Source: Dehalococcoidia bacterium
GTDB taxonomy: Bacteria > Chloroflexota > Dehalococcoidia > UBA3495
Reading direction: 5' to 3'
Assembly: GCA_030753265.1 (NCBI GenBank)
Contig: JASMCQ010000047.1
Coordinates: 1-64,000, forward strand
DNA length: 64,000 nt
In this document: piece after piece, positions 41,923 through 51,646 of the stretch
Layout: each line of letters starts with the position of its first letter
How positions within the stretch are numbered: the first letter of the stretch is position 1
The notes under the pieces: model-generated
Told to the model about the DNA's origin: nothing
The model's input: only the letters and a program-made list of their open reading frames with translations
Databases searched by the model: none
Position numbers and translations under genes: made by a program

Positions 41923-42414
41923 ATCCATCCCTCCTCTATGTTCTGCGGCCGGGTTGCGGCCCTTTCTAATCCCTATGACGTTCCCGCGGCCAAAAAGGTT
42001 CCGGCGTCTTCCCGACGACCCGTCTGAGATTTGAAGCACCTGATTGGCATACCATTCACTGTATAAAGCATCGCGCCCTGCGTCATCGGCAGGACTGATG
42101 AACTCTGCCTCGGCGAAAAGGGCCAGGGATTAGTAGGCCGTTTTACCGGGCCGGCCTGGTACTTTTGGGCTCGAAGCATCCTCCGCCGGGCCAAACCCGT
42201 GTGCGAGCACCTGTGACGGCATCTGTTCTGGCGGCGTTGAATTTGGTAAAATATAACTTGGATTAATCTGTCTTCCGAGTTTTCCAAAACCAGACCGGGA
42301 CCGTCATCCCGACCCCGGAGATGCTGGAACGCCCATTCTCAAAGCCGTTGGGTGGTGACATATGCCGGGTCCACGGAGACCTGTCGACCGACTTCTGGGC
42401 CGCCGCGGCCTTAG
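41923..42414. other. Intergenic region upstream of dnaG
   Basis: About 490 bases. AT-rich DNA near 42240-42275 (including AAAATATAACTTGG) is the likeliest promoter region for the dnaG-rpoD operon, but no good -35 was found. No gene supported. Confidence 0.4.
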
Positions 42415-44256
42415 ATGACCGTCGTCGACGACATCAAAGGACGGCTGGATATTCTGGAAGTGGTCTCCCAGCACGTTCCCCTGAACCGTGCGGGCCGCAG
42501 CTATCGGGCGAACTGTCCTTTTCACCAGGAAAAGACCCCCTCCTTCTACGTTTTCCCCGACCGTCAGACCTGGCGGTGCTTCGGGGCTTGCGCGGACGGC
42601 GGCGATCTGTTTTCTTTCGTCATGCGGGCGGGGAACCTGGAGTTCGCTGAAGCCCTGAAGCGGCTGGCCCAGCAGGCCGGGATTGCCTTGCCCAACCGGG
42701 AGCGCCGATCCCAGCAGCAAGGTGCGTTTCAGATTAACGAAGCTGCCCGTAAGTATTACCAGGAGGTTTTGGCCTCCAACCAGGGCGCCGAGGCCCGAGC
42801 CTACCTGGACCGAAGGAAACTGTCCGCCCAGTCTATCGACGCCTTCGAGTTGGGCCTCAGCCCCCGAGACGGGGAGTCGCTGAAAAACTACCTGGGCAAG
42901 CTGGGGTACTCCCCGGAGCAGTTGGCCCAGGCCGGAGTGGTTCGCGTTTCGGACAATGGGTGGCCCCGAGACCTGTTCCGAGGCCGGCTGATGATACCCA
43001 TCAGGAACGGCCAGGGGGAGTTGTGCGGCTTTGGGGGACGGACGCTGGACCAGACGAACCCCAAGTACCTAAACTCGCCTAGGAGCCCGGTTTTCGATAA
43101 GAGCCGGCTCCTGTACGCTCTCTATTTGGCCAAGGAAGAGGCTGGTTCCAAGGGACTGGTGGTAGTTGAAGGGTACATGGATGCCATAGCCGCCCACGAA
43201 CATGGGTTCCGCAATGTGGTGGCCTCGATGGGGACGGCCCTCACCGAGCACCAGGTGGCCGCTATTCACCGTCTCACCAACAGCGTCACCATGGCCCTGG
43301 ATGCCGATACTGCCGGCCAACAAGCTACTCTGCGCAGCCTGGAAACCTCCTGGAAGGCCATCCAGACCAGGGAAGCGGGCACCGCCCGCGGCATCACCAT
43401 GTACCGGCGGGAGGAAATGCCGGAGATCAAGATCGCAGTGTTGCCCCAGGGCCAGGACCCGGACGAGGTCATCCGGCGGTCCCCCGAAGAGTGGGTCCGG
43501 CTGGTGGACGGCGGCATGCCCCTGATGGCTTATGTGTTTGACGCCCTATCGGCCCAGGTGGACCCAACGACCCCCCAGGGCAAGGCGCGGATGGTGGAAC
43601 TGCTGTTTCCGTTGATCGCCGCGGTGCCGGAACCTACCCAGCAGGACCATTACTTCCAGGAGTTGGCCGACCGTCTGGGCGTCACCCAGGAGACCCTGCG
43701 GGCCACCATCGGAAGGCCCACGGCGGCCCGGCGGCGTCACGGCGCGGCTTCCCAGACTCGGGCGGCGACGCCGTCGCCCTTCGCCAAACTGGACCGGGAT
43801 CCGGTGGAAGACTATTGCCTGGCTCTGTTGCTGGGACACGAGGAGATAGAAGAAGTAGCGGGCGACCTGCGGCCCGAGTACTTTCGCCGGCTGGAGAACC
43901 GGGAGATATTCAACCAGTGGGTGCGGGTGGGCCAAGGCCACCGAGGCGAGGATTCGCTGGCGCCCCTCCGGGCCATCCTCGATGAGGAATTGACTGAGCA
44001 CTTGGAGTCCCTGGCCCAAAAAGTGTTCCCGCCGCTGGACCAGTCTCACCGCGTGGCGGCCTTCCAGGACGCGGTCCGTCGCCTGGAGGAACGGCACCTC
44101 CGGGAGTTGAAGGTGGAGGAGCAGATGAAGTTTACCGAAGCCCCTCCGGACCTGCTGGAAGAGTCTCACCAGGAAGTTCTTGAGGTAAACCAACGATTGA
44201 AGAGAAATCAGGATATGCGCGGCTCGCTGGCGCATGACATTTTACGAGGTGGGTGA
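42415..44256 (+). CDS. dnaG: DNA primase
   Basis: A 613-residue DnaG primase, which makes RNA primers at the replication fork. The N-terminal CHC2 zinc domain reads [14 protein letters not shown] and [12 protein letters not shown] (C-x2-H and C-x3-C). The RNA polymerase domain includes [16 protein letters not shown], then the TOPRIM core [17 protein letters not shown] and [12 protein letters not shown] with its acidic metal-binding residues. The C-terminal 170 residues are the helicase-binding region. ATG 42415 begins [16 protein letters not shown], the normal start. It overlaps the region before rpoD, forming the dnaG-rpoD macromolecular synthesis operon without rpsU. Confidence 0.95.
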   Translation: MTVVDDIKGRLDILEVVSQHVPLNRAGRSYRANCPFHQEKTPSFYVFPDRQTWRCFGACADGGDLFSFVMRAGNLEFAEALKRLAQQAGIALPNRERRSQQQGAFQINEAARKYYQEVLASNQGAEARAYLDRRKLSAQSIDAFELGLSPRDGESLKNYLGKLGYSPEQLAQAGVVRVSDNGWPRDLFRGRLMIPIRNGQGELCGFGGRTLDQTNPKYLNSPRSPVFDKSRLLYALYLAKEEAGSKGLVVVEGYMDAIAAHEHGFRNVVASMGTALTEHQVAAIHRLTNSVTMALDADTAGQQATLRSLETSWKAIQTREAGTARGITMYRREEMPEIKIAVLPQGQDPDEVIRRSPEEWVRLVDGGMPLMAYVFDALSAQVDPTTPQGKARMVELLFPLIAAVPEPTQQDHYFQELADRLGVTQETLRATIGRPTAARRRHGAASQTRAATPSPFAKLDRDPVEDYCLALLLGHEEIEEVAGDLRPEYFRRLENREIFNQWVRVGQGHRGEDSLAPLRAILDEELTEHLESLAQKVFPPLDQSHRVAAFQDAVRRLEERHLRELKVEEQMKFTEAPPDLLEESHQEVLEVNQRLKRNQDMRGSLAHDILRGG

Positions 44257-44263
44257 CTATTTC

Positions 44264-45838
44264 ATGGCACGACGCAGTAACGGCCGGGAACTCAGTTCGG
44301 AGGATCTTGTGGAAAAGGGAGAGGAGCCCGAGGAGGGCACCAATCTCCGGGAGATCATCCAAGGAGTGAAGGGGACCGACGACGAAGGCTTGGGCGAGGC
44401 GGGCGGCGCCCCCCGGCAAACGTCGGATCTGGCCGTGGAGGCGGTCGACGAACCGTGGGAGGAACCGACCGTTCGAAGCGCCGTGGCCGGCGCAACCCCA
44501 GACGGGCTGGGAGGGGTGGAGAACGAGGAGCCGGACTGGGAACCCGAAGCGGAGACGCTGGAGGTGTTGGACGACCCCGTCCGGATGTACTTGCGGGAGA
44601 TAGGGCGGGTCCGCCTGCTAACGTCCACCGACGAGCGGGTCCTGGCCCGCAAGATAGAGGGCGGTAAGCACCTGCAGGGCCTGCAAACGGAACTCGTTGC
44701 CCTGGAAGGGCGCCCGCCCCGGTCCTGGGAAATCACCCGGGCGCTGTTGCGCCGGTTGGTGGCGGCTTCACCACTGGTCGTGGCCCTCAGCGAGCAGGTG
44801 GGTCTGCCCCATAACCTGACCCTTTCCCAGGTAACCGACCATCCCAAGCTTCGGGCCGCCATCGACGCCGGGTTGAACGTGGACATGATCGCCGCCGTCG
44901 GCGAGTCCCTGGGCGAGTACCCGGAAAGCATCTACGGGCGGGTTATCAACCTCTCCTTGAGCAGCTGGCTGCTTCCCCCCGACGCCATCGACGTGTTGGA
45001 GGACTGTACCCTCGACCAGTTGGGTACTGCCTTGAGTCTGCCGGAATGCTCCGCCGAGCTACAGCAACTGGATACCCTGTTCCGGGCCTACTTCAAGCGT
45101 ATCGATGCCGAAAGCGACCGGGCCCAGGCCCATCTGACCGAAGCCAACCTGCGGCTGGTGGTGAGCGTGGCCAAGAAATACATCGGCCGGGGCATGGCGC
45201 TGTTGGACATGATCCAGGAGGGCAACATCGGCTTGATCCGGGCGGTTGAAAAGTTCGACTACCGCAAGGGCTACAAGTTCAGCACCTATGCTACCTGGTG
45301 GATCCGGCAGGCCATCACCCGGGCCATCGCCGACCAGGCCAGGACCATCCGCATCCCGGTCCACATGGTGGAAACCATCAACAAACTGATGCGGCAACAT
45401 CGTAGGCTGCTCCAGGAGTACGGCCGGGAACCCACGCCGGAGGAGATCGGCCTGGCCATGGAGATCGGCCCGGAAAAGGTGGAGGAGATCCTGAAAATCT
45501 CCCAGGAGCCCGTTTCCCTGGAAACACCCATAGGGGAAGAAGAAGACTCCCATCTGGGGGACTTTATCGAAGACCGGAACGCGCCGGCGCCGGCCGATGC
45601 CGCCTCTTTCCAGCTTCTGAAAGAGCAAGTGGACGAGGTGCTCCACACCCTGACCGAACGGGAAGCCCGGGTCTTGCAGCTGCGGTTCGGCCTTGAAGAC
45701 GGCCGCAGCCGCACCTTGGAAGAGGTCGGCCGGGAATTTGGGGTGACTCGGGAGCGGATCCGCCAAATCGAAGCCAAGGCGCTACGAAAGTTGCGCCATC
45801 CCACCCGCTCGCGCAAACTCAGAGACTTCCTGGAGTAG
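44264..45838 (+). CDS. rpoD: RNA polymerase primary sigma factor
   Basis: A 524-residue sigma-70 factor. An acidic, unconserved N-terminus (about 1-95) is followed by region 1.2 ([17 protein letters not shown]), a short non-conserved insertion, region 2 ([54 protein letters not shown] for -10 recognition), region 3 ([14 protein letters not shown]) and region 4.2 ([26 protein letters not shown] for -35 recognition). ATG 44264 is chosen since GAGGTGGG is ten bases upstream; ATG 44234 lies within dnaG. The presence of TTGACA/TATAAT-like promoters elsewhere in the window is consistent. Confidence 0.95.
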   Translation: MARRSNGRELSSEDLVEKGEEPEEGTNLREIIQGVKGTDDEGLGEAGGAPRQTSDLAVEAVDEPWEEPTVRSAVAGATPDGLGGVENEEPDWEPEAETLEVLDDPVRMYLREIGRVRLLTSTDERVLARKIEGGKHLQGLQTELVALEGRPPRSWEITRALLRRLVAASPLVVALSEQVGLPHNLTLSQVTDHPKLRAAIDAGLNVDMIAAVGESLGEYPESIYGRVINLSLSSWLLPPDAIDVLEDCTLDQLGTALSLPECSAELQQLDTLFRAYFKRIDAESDRAQAHLTEANLRLVVSVAKKYIGRGMALLDMIQEGNIGLIRAVEKFDYRKGYKFSTYATWWIRQAITRAIADQARTIRIPVHMVETINKLMRQHRRLLQEYGREPTPEEIGLAMEIGPEKVEEILKISQEPVSLETPIGEEEDSHLGDFIEDRNAPAPADAASFQLLKEQVDEVLHTLTEREARVLQLRFGLEDGRSRTLEEVGREFGVTRERIRQIEAKALRKLRHPTRSRKLRDFLE

Positions 45839-45995
45839 GCGAAGCCGGGCCTTCGGCCGGTGAGGGGGCCGGGGAGACGGCAAGGGGTACCGTAAGACCC
45901 TCAACAAAGTGGCTAATGGCCGCATTGGTTTTGCTTGTAACTCGGAAATCGTGGGTGCTATACTCGTCCCGAATACGATTTGGGAGGAGGATCAC

Positions 45996-46208
45996 GTGGA
46001 AGAGTGGGGGATACCCAAATGTCTCAAGTGCGACGTTGGCTCATTGGTTCCGCTGTCCGATTACGGCGGTCAGGGCGCGTCAGTTCATTACAAAGCATGG
46101 GTCTGCATCAATCCGGGTTGTGGCTTCAACCTCAAGATTCGTAACGGTGACATCTACCTGAACGAGCCAATTTCCCCCGGCGGCATGTCCCCTTCGCGGG
46201 TCCGGTAG
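45996..46208 (+). CDS. Small zinc-ribbon protein, unknown
   Basis: A 70-residue protein with two Cys pairs, KCLKC near residue 8 and VCINPGC near residue 42, spaced as in a zinc ribbon. GTG 45996 has GGAGGAGG five bases upstream and is preferred to ATG 45909. It follows rpoD after about 160 bases. No specific family is recognised; nucleic-acid or protein binding is possible. Confidence 0.6.
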   Translation: MEEWGIPKCLKCDVGSLVPLSDYGGQGASVHYKAWVCINPGCGFNLKIRNGDIYLNEPISPGGMSPSRVR

Positions 46209-46355
46209 CACTCATCGGGCCTGGCCCGTCGGTGCCGGGCTCCCCAAACACCCCCGGGTCTCTTCGGTTGTGGGAAGTGCGGGGCTCCACAAAGACCAAG
46301 TGCGAAAGCTGATCTTCACCGATTCGTTTTCTCATTTCAGGGTGAAGGAGGCGCC

Positions 46356-47336
46356 ATGGAAGCTGGTTACGACTACCTGTTATTGCGCGGGCGCCTACAG
46401 CGGCGGTTCTTCAAATACTCAGGAATATTCGTTCTTCTTTTGGGTGTGGCGCTGCTGGCGACCGGTGGGGCATATTACGGCTATGCGGCCCGGGCCGGGG
46501 CCGATCTGGACAACCTGAACGTCAGCGTGCCTGGCGTGCTCGCGGACCGGCCATCGGCCGCCCTGGAAGACGCGGGCCAAGGCTCTCTTACCGCTCCGGG
46601 CTCCGGCGCGGGAGCAGAGCTGGGCGGGCCGGAAACCGCCGGCGCGGCGTTGCTGGCGGCTTCCAAGGATGGCCGGGCCCCGGCGTTGGAGGGGTCAGCC
46701 ATGCTGCTGCCCGCGATCTCCGCCGCCGCCATCCGCAGCCAGCGGCTGTATCCGGGCGAATCGTTGGAGGCTGCCTCCTGGAGCAACCCCCTGGGATACG
46801 AGCCGCCATCCTATCGGGAGCAACTCCTGCTTCAGGGATTCACCCCGGTCGAATTCGGCCTGGCCGTGCCCGGAGACCGGTTGTCGGCCGCCGGCCGGAT
46901 CATCGTGCCCTCCATCGGCGTCGACTCGGCTGTTTCCGAGTTGGCGATACTGGACCCGAGCGGAAGCCGGGCCTACGAGACCCCGAGCAACGTCGTGGGG
47001 CATATCCCGGAGACCGCCAACGCGGGGGAAGCCGGAAGCTCCTGGTTTTTCGGCCATACGGAAAGCCCCACGTTGGGAGAGGGCTCGGTCTTCTTCGACC
47101 TGCGCAAGATTCCCGGCAAGCTTCGTGACGGGGAAGAGGTCTTCATTGTCACGGACAACGGCCAGGAGCAATACCTGTACCGGGCCACGTCGACTCAGGT
47201 GATGCCGCAGGACGACATGAAGCTGTACGACACGGGCCGGGCCACCATCCACCTGGTTTCCTGCGTGCCTCGCCTGGTCTACGACCACCGGCTGGTGGTT
47301 ACCGGCGAACTGATCGCCTGGAAAAGCACGACCTGA
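46356..47336 (+). CDS. Sortase family transpeptidase
   Basis: A 326-residue membrane-anchored sortase. One N-terminal transmembrane helix (about 23-45) is followed by a long Ala/Gly/Pro-rich spacer (45-165). The catalytic domain begins SAAGRIIVPSIGVDSAV. The three active residues are visible: His234 in WFFGHTES, Cys303 in IHLVSCVPR and Arg312 in YDHRLVVTGEL. Sortases cleave a sorting motif of secreted proteins and attach them to the envelope. No substrate gene is seen in the window. GAAGGAGGCGCC precedes the ATG. Confidence 0.85.
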   Translation: MEAGYDYLLLRGRLQRRFFKYSGIFVLLLGVALLATGGAYYGYAARAGADLDNLNVSVPGVLADRPSAALEDAGQGSLTAPGSGAGAELGGPETAGAALLAASKDGRAPALEGSAMLLPAISAAAIRSQRLYPGESLEAASWSNPLGYEPPSYREQLLLQGFTPVEFGLAVPGDRLSAAGRIIVPSIGVDSAVSELAILDPSGSRAYETPSNVVGHIPETANAGEAGSSWFFGHTESPTLGEGSVFFDLRKIPGKLRDGEEVFIVTDNGQEQYLYRATSTQVMPQDDMKLYDTGRATIHLVSCVPRLVYDHRLVVTGELIAWKSTT

Positions 47337-47650
47337 CCCCGTGCCGCCGCTTCGGCGCTCGATAGGGTTGAGGCCTGGTTGAGGCCCTCCTAACCGAGGG
47401 GGCGCACCCTTCGGCAAGCTCCGGAGGACGAGTCCGCAAACTACCAAGGCCCGCCGGTATGACGGCCTGGATGCGGGCGCGCCCATTCTCCACGGCCAAC
47501 CGCCCCGCCACTCGCCGCGCTAGCTGCCGCCTGTAATACTCTCGGGCCCAACATTCGGCGGCTGGAAAGCCCTTGTGCTGCCAACCCAACAAGTGGTAAA
47601 AAGACCGGGTGCAGAGCAATCGCAAGTTGGACCAGGCATGAGGAGGCGTT
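47337..47650. other. Intergenic region upstream of grdB 2
   Basis: About 310 bases with no gene. It ends with the ribosome binding site GAGGAGG just before GTG 47651. No confident promoter found. Confidence 0.4.
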
Positions 47651-49015
47651 GTGACAAACGGCGCGACAGCCAAAGTAAGGGTGGTGCACTACATCAACCA
47701 GTTCTTCGCGGGACTGGGCTCCGAAGAAGCCAACGACACACCTTTGCAGGTGAAGGAAGGCCCGATCGGACCCGGCCGGGCGCTGCAGCAGGCCTTGGGA
47801 GAGCGGGGCAGCGTGGTATCCACCATCTTCGCCGGAGATGACTTCTTTGTTTCCAACCAGGAAGAAGCTGTCGCCCAAGTTGCTGCTTCGCTGCGGGAGA
47901 TAAAACCTGACCTGCTTCTCGCCGGACCGGCCTTCGACGCCGGCCGCTACGGTCTGGCCTGTGCGTTGGTGTGTAAGACGGCCTGGGATATGGGCATACC
48001 CGCGGTAACGGGGATGCACCCAGACAACGCGGGCCTCTCTGCCTACCGGCAGGCCGTTCTAGCCATGCCCACCGGCGAAACTCCCGTGGAGATGGCCGCC
48101 AACTTGAAGAGCATGTTTGGGCTGGGACTGAAGCTGGTGCGACAGGAGCCTCTGGGGCCGGCCGATGTCGAGGGGTTTCTGCCCACTGGAATGCGGCGCC
48201 TGCACCAGCGAGAAAAGCCCGGCGGCCAACGTGCCGTTGACATGGTGCTCGACAGGGTGCTGGGCCGGCCCTTCGTGTCGGAGATCCCGGCCCGGCCTTA
48301 CGAGGCGGTGGACCCGCCGGAGCCGATCTTGGACCTGCGAGGCGTCGCCCTTGGGCTGGTCACCTCGGCGGGGATTGTGCCCAAGGGCAACCCGGACCAA
48401 CAGTCCAGCGCTATTCCCCGCAAGTTGGTGTCGTATAACATCACGGGCCTGAACGCCCTGATCGTGGACGATTGGGAGTCGGTCCACGGAGGATTCAAAG
48501 GCTACATCTACAACACCGTCAACCCCAACTACGCCATGCCGCTACCCGCCCTGCGAGCGGCCGAGGCCAAGGGGTTGATCAAGGCCATCTATCCCAAGGT
48601 CTTCTCGGTGGTGGGCGCCGGCTGCCCGGTATCGGACGCCAAACGCATCGGCGGAGAGATAGCCCGGCAGTTCAAGAACGACGGGGTGCGGGCGGCGATC
48701 ATCGCCTCCACTTGAGGGAGCTGCAATCGTTGCGGCGCAACGATGACCAAAGAACTGGAACGGGAAGGCATAGTGGTGGCGATTATCAGCGCCCTCCCGG
48801 CCGTACCGTTATCCCTCGGCGCGCACCGCATAGTCCGTGGAGTCCGGGTCGAACACCTTTGCGGTGATCCGAACCTCTCGCGGGATCGCGACCGAGAGTT
48901 GATGTACAGCATAGTGGAAACCGCGCTGGAGGCGATCCAAACTCCGGTGACCAAGCCCACGGTCTTCGACCCATCCTCCGACAGGTCCTCCAGGGAAGTG
49001 GCCCATGCGGCTTGA
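47651..49015 (+). CDS. grdB-like: Glycine/betaine/sarcosine reductase component B selenoprotein-like (GrdB), copy 2
   Basis: With UGA 48713-48715 read as Sec this is a 454-residue GrdB-family protein with Sec at 355. It parallels copy 1 throughout: VVHYINQFFAGLGSEE, GPAFDAGRYGLACALVC, GMHPDNAGL, VHGGFKGYIYNTVNPNYAMPL, then U-G-S-C-N-R-C-G-A-T-M-T-K-E-L-E and VPLSLGAHRIVRGV. It is clearly a paralogue rather than a recent duplicate; many positions differ. GTG start with GAGGAGG upstream. The gene overlaps its grdE partner by 11 bases. Unlike copy 1 it has no catabolic genes immediately downstream, so the two pairs probably serve different substrates. Confidence 0.88.
48726..48744 (+). promoter_or_regulatory. 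SECIS hairpin in grdB copy 2
   Basis: AUCGUUGC-GGC-GCAACGAU, identical to the copy 1 element, with the loop starting 19 bases after the UGA. The base following UGA and most of the 10-base spacer are also the same. Confidence 0.85.
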
Positions 49016-50342
49016 GGTTGGCACCTTCCCGATTAGCGACGTGACCTTCGGCTCCAGCACGCAGTTAAGTGGCGGCCGGCTGGTGCTGAACAAGCAGGAA
49101 ATGCTGGATATCGTGCTCCTGGACCCGTTCGTCGCCCAGGCGGATGTCCACATCGCCAGGCCGGGTGAGTCGGTCCGGATTATCGAGTACGAAAACGTCA
49201 TCGAGCCCAAACTAAAGGTCGACGGCGAGGGCACCGCTTATCCTGGCGTATGCGGCAGGCCCACGGAGATGGTGGGCACCGGGCGCACCCACCGGCTGGC
49301 CGGGGTGGCGGTCGTGGAATGCCTAGACTTGACCGGTATGATCGAGTCGGCGCCAGGGGAAACCAGGCAATGGAGCAGGGAGCGCGTACTCGACATCCGG
49401 TTCATCGACATGAGCGGCCCGGGAGCGGTTCACCATTATGCGTCGCAAATAAGCATCTGCCTCGTGGTGAGACCCATCGCCAACCTGCCGGCCCAAGAAC
49501 AGCATTACGCGTCATTCTCCAATGCGTTGAAAATTCCGGACTACCTGGCGGAGGTGACCAGGGACCTGGAACCACCCGAGGTTGAGATATTCGATACGGC
49601 CCCGTCCCCCGGCTTGCCGGGCGTAGTGTACATCCCTCACCTGGCTTCCTCGGAGCCGGTGGCGGGCGCCCAAGGGAGTTACGGGAGCGCCGTTTACGGC
49701 CAGATCAGGCTGTCGGCGCCCTGGCTCCTGTCCGGTACGGAGATGGTTGATGGAGCGGTCTGCGGTGGTGGCCCCGGCGGAAACTCTGGGGGCGGCTCCA
49801 CCTGGGTGATGGCCAACAACCCCGTCGTGCTGGATCTGTGGCGGCGCCATGGCAAGGATCTAAACTTCCGGGGGTGCATCATCCAGCGGACGAATTGGAC
49901 GGACCAAAGAGAGTACCGGGTGGCGGCTGACCGGGCGTCACTGCTTGCCGTTGAGCTGGGCGCCGAAGGGGCCATCTTGACCACGGATGTCCGGGGACAG
50001 CGCTTTGTTGGAACCATGCTGACTCTGGAGTCTTGCGAGCGCGCCGGCATCAAGACCGTTCTGCTGACCGAGGAGGAAGACAACGAGAACGGAGCCGCTC
50101 CTCCGTTCCTGTTCGTGCCCCCGGAGTTTGCGGCCGGGGTCTCCACCGGCACCGGCGACATGCCGCACCCCTTCCCTCCGGTCTCGGACGTCATCGGCAC
50201 CATCGACCCCGCGCCGGAGCATTGGTTCCAAGAGCAGCCACCGGTTCACGGGCGTTACGGGCTCAGACATCTGTCGGACTACTGCGGGTTCGGAAAGCAG
50301 AGCTACGCCGATTTTTTCGCCGTCCCCGGCGTCTCGCCGTAG
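49005..50342 (+). CDS. grdE-like: Glycine/betaine/sarcosine reductase component B subunit alpha-like (GrdE), copy 2
   Basis: A 445-residue GrdE-type protein beginning MRLEVGTFPISDVTFG, with ARPGESVRIIEYENVIEPKL, GEGTAYPGVCGRPTEMVGTGRTH (in adjoining parts), IDMSGPGAVHHYAS, GTEMVDGAVCGGGPGGNSGGG and LTEEEDNENGAAP. The possible pyruvoyl-forming Cys is in DGAVC, here followed by a glycine-rich loop absent from copy 1. It overlaps grdB by 11 bases. Convergent with the CorC-like gene that ends at 50375. Confidence 0.84.
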   Translation: MRLEVGTFPISDVTFGSSTQLSGGRLVLNKQEMLDIVLLDPFVAQADVHIARPGESVRIIEYENVIEPKLKVDGEGTAYPGVCGRPTEMVGTGRTHRLAGVAVVECLDLTGMIESAPGETRQWSRERVLDIRFIDMSGPGAVHHYASQISICLVVRPIANLPAQEQHYASFSNALKIPDYLAEVTRDLEPPEVEIFDTAPSPGLPGVVYIPHLASSEPVAGAQGSYGSAVYGQIRLSAPWLLSGTEMVDGAVCGGGPGGNSGGGSTWVMANNPVVLDLWRRHGKDLNFRGCIIQRTNWTDQREYRVAADRASLLAVELGAEGAILTTDVRGQRFVGTMLTLESCERAGIKTVLLTEEEDNENGAAPPFLFVPPEFAAGVSTGTGDMPHPFPPVSDVIGTIDPAPEHWFQEQPPVHGRYGLRHLSDYCGFGKQSYADFFAVPGVSP

Positions 50343-50374
50343 CACAAACTGAGCGAGACCAGGGTTCGGAAGCT

Positions 50375-51583
50375 TCAGGCGGACGAGTTACCGGAGACTC
50401 GCTCGATGCGAAGCTTGCGGAGGCGGCGGCCCAGTATTGAAATGACCTCAATACGGAGGTGGTCGGTGACTATTACGTCGCCAACCTGGGGGATCTTGCC
50501 CAGGGCCTGGTAAACGTACCCGCCCAACGTATCCACGTCCGTGCTGCCAAGCTGGGTGGCCAGCAGTTCTTCAACGTCGTCGGTGGTCACTCCGGCATCG
50601 ACGAGCACCGCGCCGTCCGGCAAGTAGACCACCCGGGACTCCCGGGTGCGCGTATACTCGTCCTCGATCTCGCCGACGATCTCCTCCAGCACGTCTTCCA
50701 TGGTGACCAGCCCCTCGGTGCCCCCATACTCATCCACCACGATGGCCATTTGAACGCCCTTGTCCTGCAGCTCCTCCAGCAGATCGTCCAGGCGCTTGCT
50801 TTCAGGAATGATGAACGCCGGGCGGACGAGATCGCGAAGGCTGGTGCCCGGCTTCCCCCGAGCCAGGACCTCCAGCACCTCCAGGGAGTGGACGATTCCC
50901 AGGATGCGGTCGATGGTGTCCTCGTAGACCGGAAGGCGGCTATGCCCGCCCTGGGTCATCAGCTCGGCCACCTGGGCCAGAGTAGCGTCGGCCTCCACCG
51001 AGACCATGTCCAAACGGGGCATCATGATTTCCCGGGCGGTGGTAACGTCTAGGCGCAGGATGGACCGAAGCATCTCCCGGTCCCGTTGGTCCAGGCTGAC
51101 CAGGTCGGCTTCCGTGATTACCGGTTCGTCCCTCTCCGGGAAAAGGTCGCCGGCGAAGTCCTCTCGGCCCCCGTTGCCGGGGCCGCCGTTGCCTCCTGCT
51201 CCGGCTCTGCCGTCCGCACCTCCGTTGATCGCCCGGGGCCGGGCGCGGCGCCAGGGAACGGCCAAGGCCGGCCGGCGAGACGCGAGATAGGCGGCTACCC
51301 GGTCGGCGACTATCACTGAAACGAGCAGGCCCAGGGCCATGAAAGAGGCGGGGAACCAACCGGTGGTTCCGGTACTACGCAGCAGCGCCAGGCCTGACAG
51401 GGCGGCGGCAATGACGGATCCGTAGGTGAGCCAGGAGAGGATGTGGCCGGCCAGTTGAGAAGGACGGCCGTTTCTTGGGGAGCCGTTGGTCGAGGTTCTT
51501 GAGTGGCGGGCCAGGCACAGGTAGGCGTACAGCAAAAGCGCCGCGACGAAAACTGGAGCCGATGGTAAATAGTCTATATCCAA
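50375..51583 (-). CDS. CorC/HlyC-like CBS-domain protein
   Basis: A 402-residue hemolysin C/CorC family protein. The N-terminus has two or three hydrophobic segments (about 8-25, 48-65, 75-98), fewer than a full CNNM domain. A Gly/Ala-rich linker leads to LDVTTAREIMMPRLDMVSVEADATL and a CBS pair (about 185-310; GHSRLPVYEDTIDRILGIVHSL, MAIVVDEYGGTEGLVTMEDVLEEIVGEI in blocks), then a transporter-associated CorC_HlyC domain to the end. Such proteins are linked to Mg2+/Co2+ efflux or membrane integrity. TTG 51583 follows GGGGAG. Confidence 0.82.
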   Translation of the reverse strand: MDIDYLPSAPVFVAALLLYAYLCLARHSRTSTNGSPRNGRPSQLAGHILSWLTYGSVIAAALSGLALLRSTGTTGWFPASFMALGLLVSVIVADRVAAYLASRRPALAVPWRRARPRAINGGADGRAGAGGNGGPGNGGREDFAGDLFPERDEPVITEADLVSLDQRDREMLRSILRLDVTTAREIMMPRLDMVSVEADATLAQVAELMTQGGHSRLPVYEDTIDRILGIVHSLEVLEVLARGKPGTSLRDLVRPAFIIPESKRLDDLLEELQDKGVQMAIVVDEYGGTEGLVTMEDVLEEIVGEIEDEYTRTRESRVVYLPDGAVLVDAGVTTDDVEELLATQLGSTDVDTLGGYVYQALGKIPQVGDVIVTDHLRIEVISILGRRLRKLRIERVSGNSSA

Positions 51584-51646
51584 TACTCCCCCTACCGGAT
51601 GCCTGCGGCCCGGGAGGGAGGTCCCACGGGGTTTACCCCTATTAAG

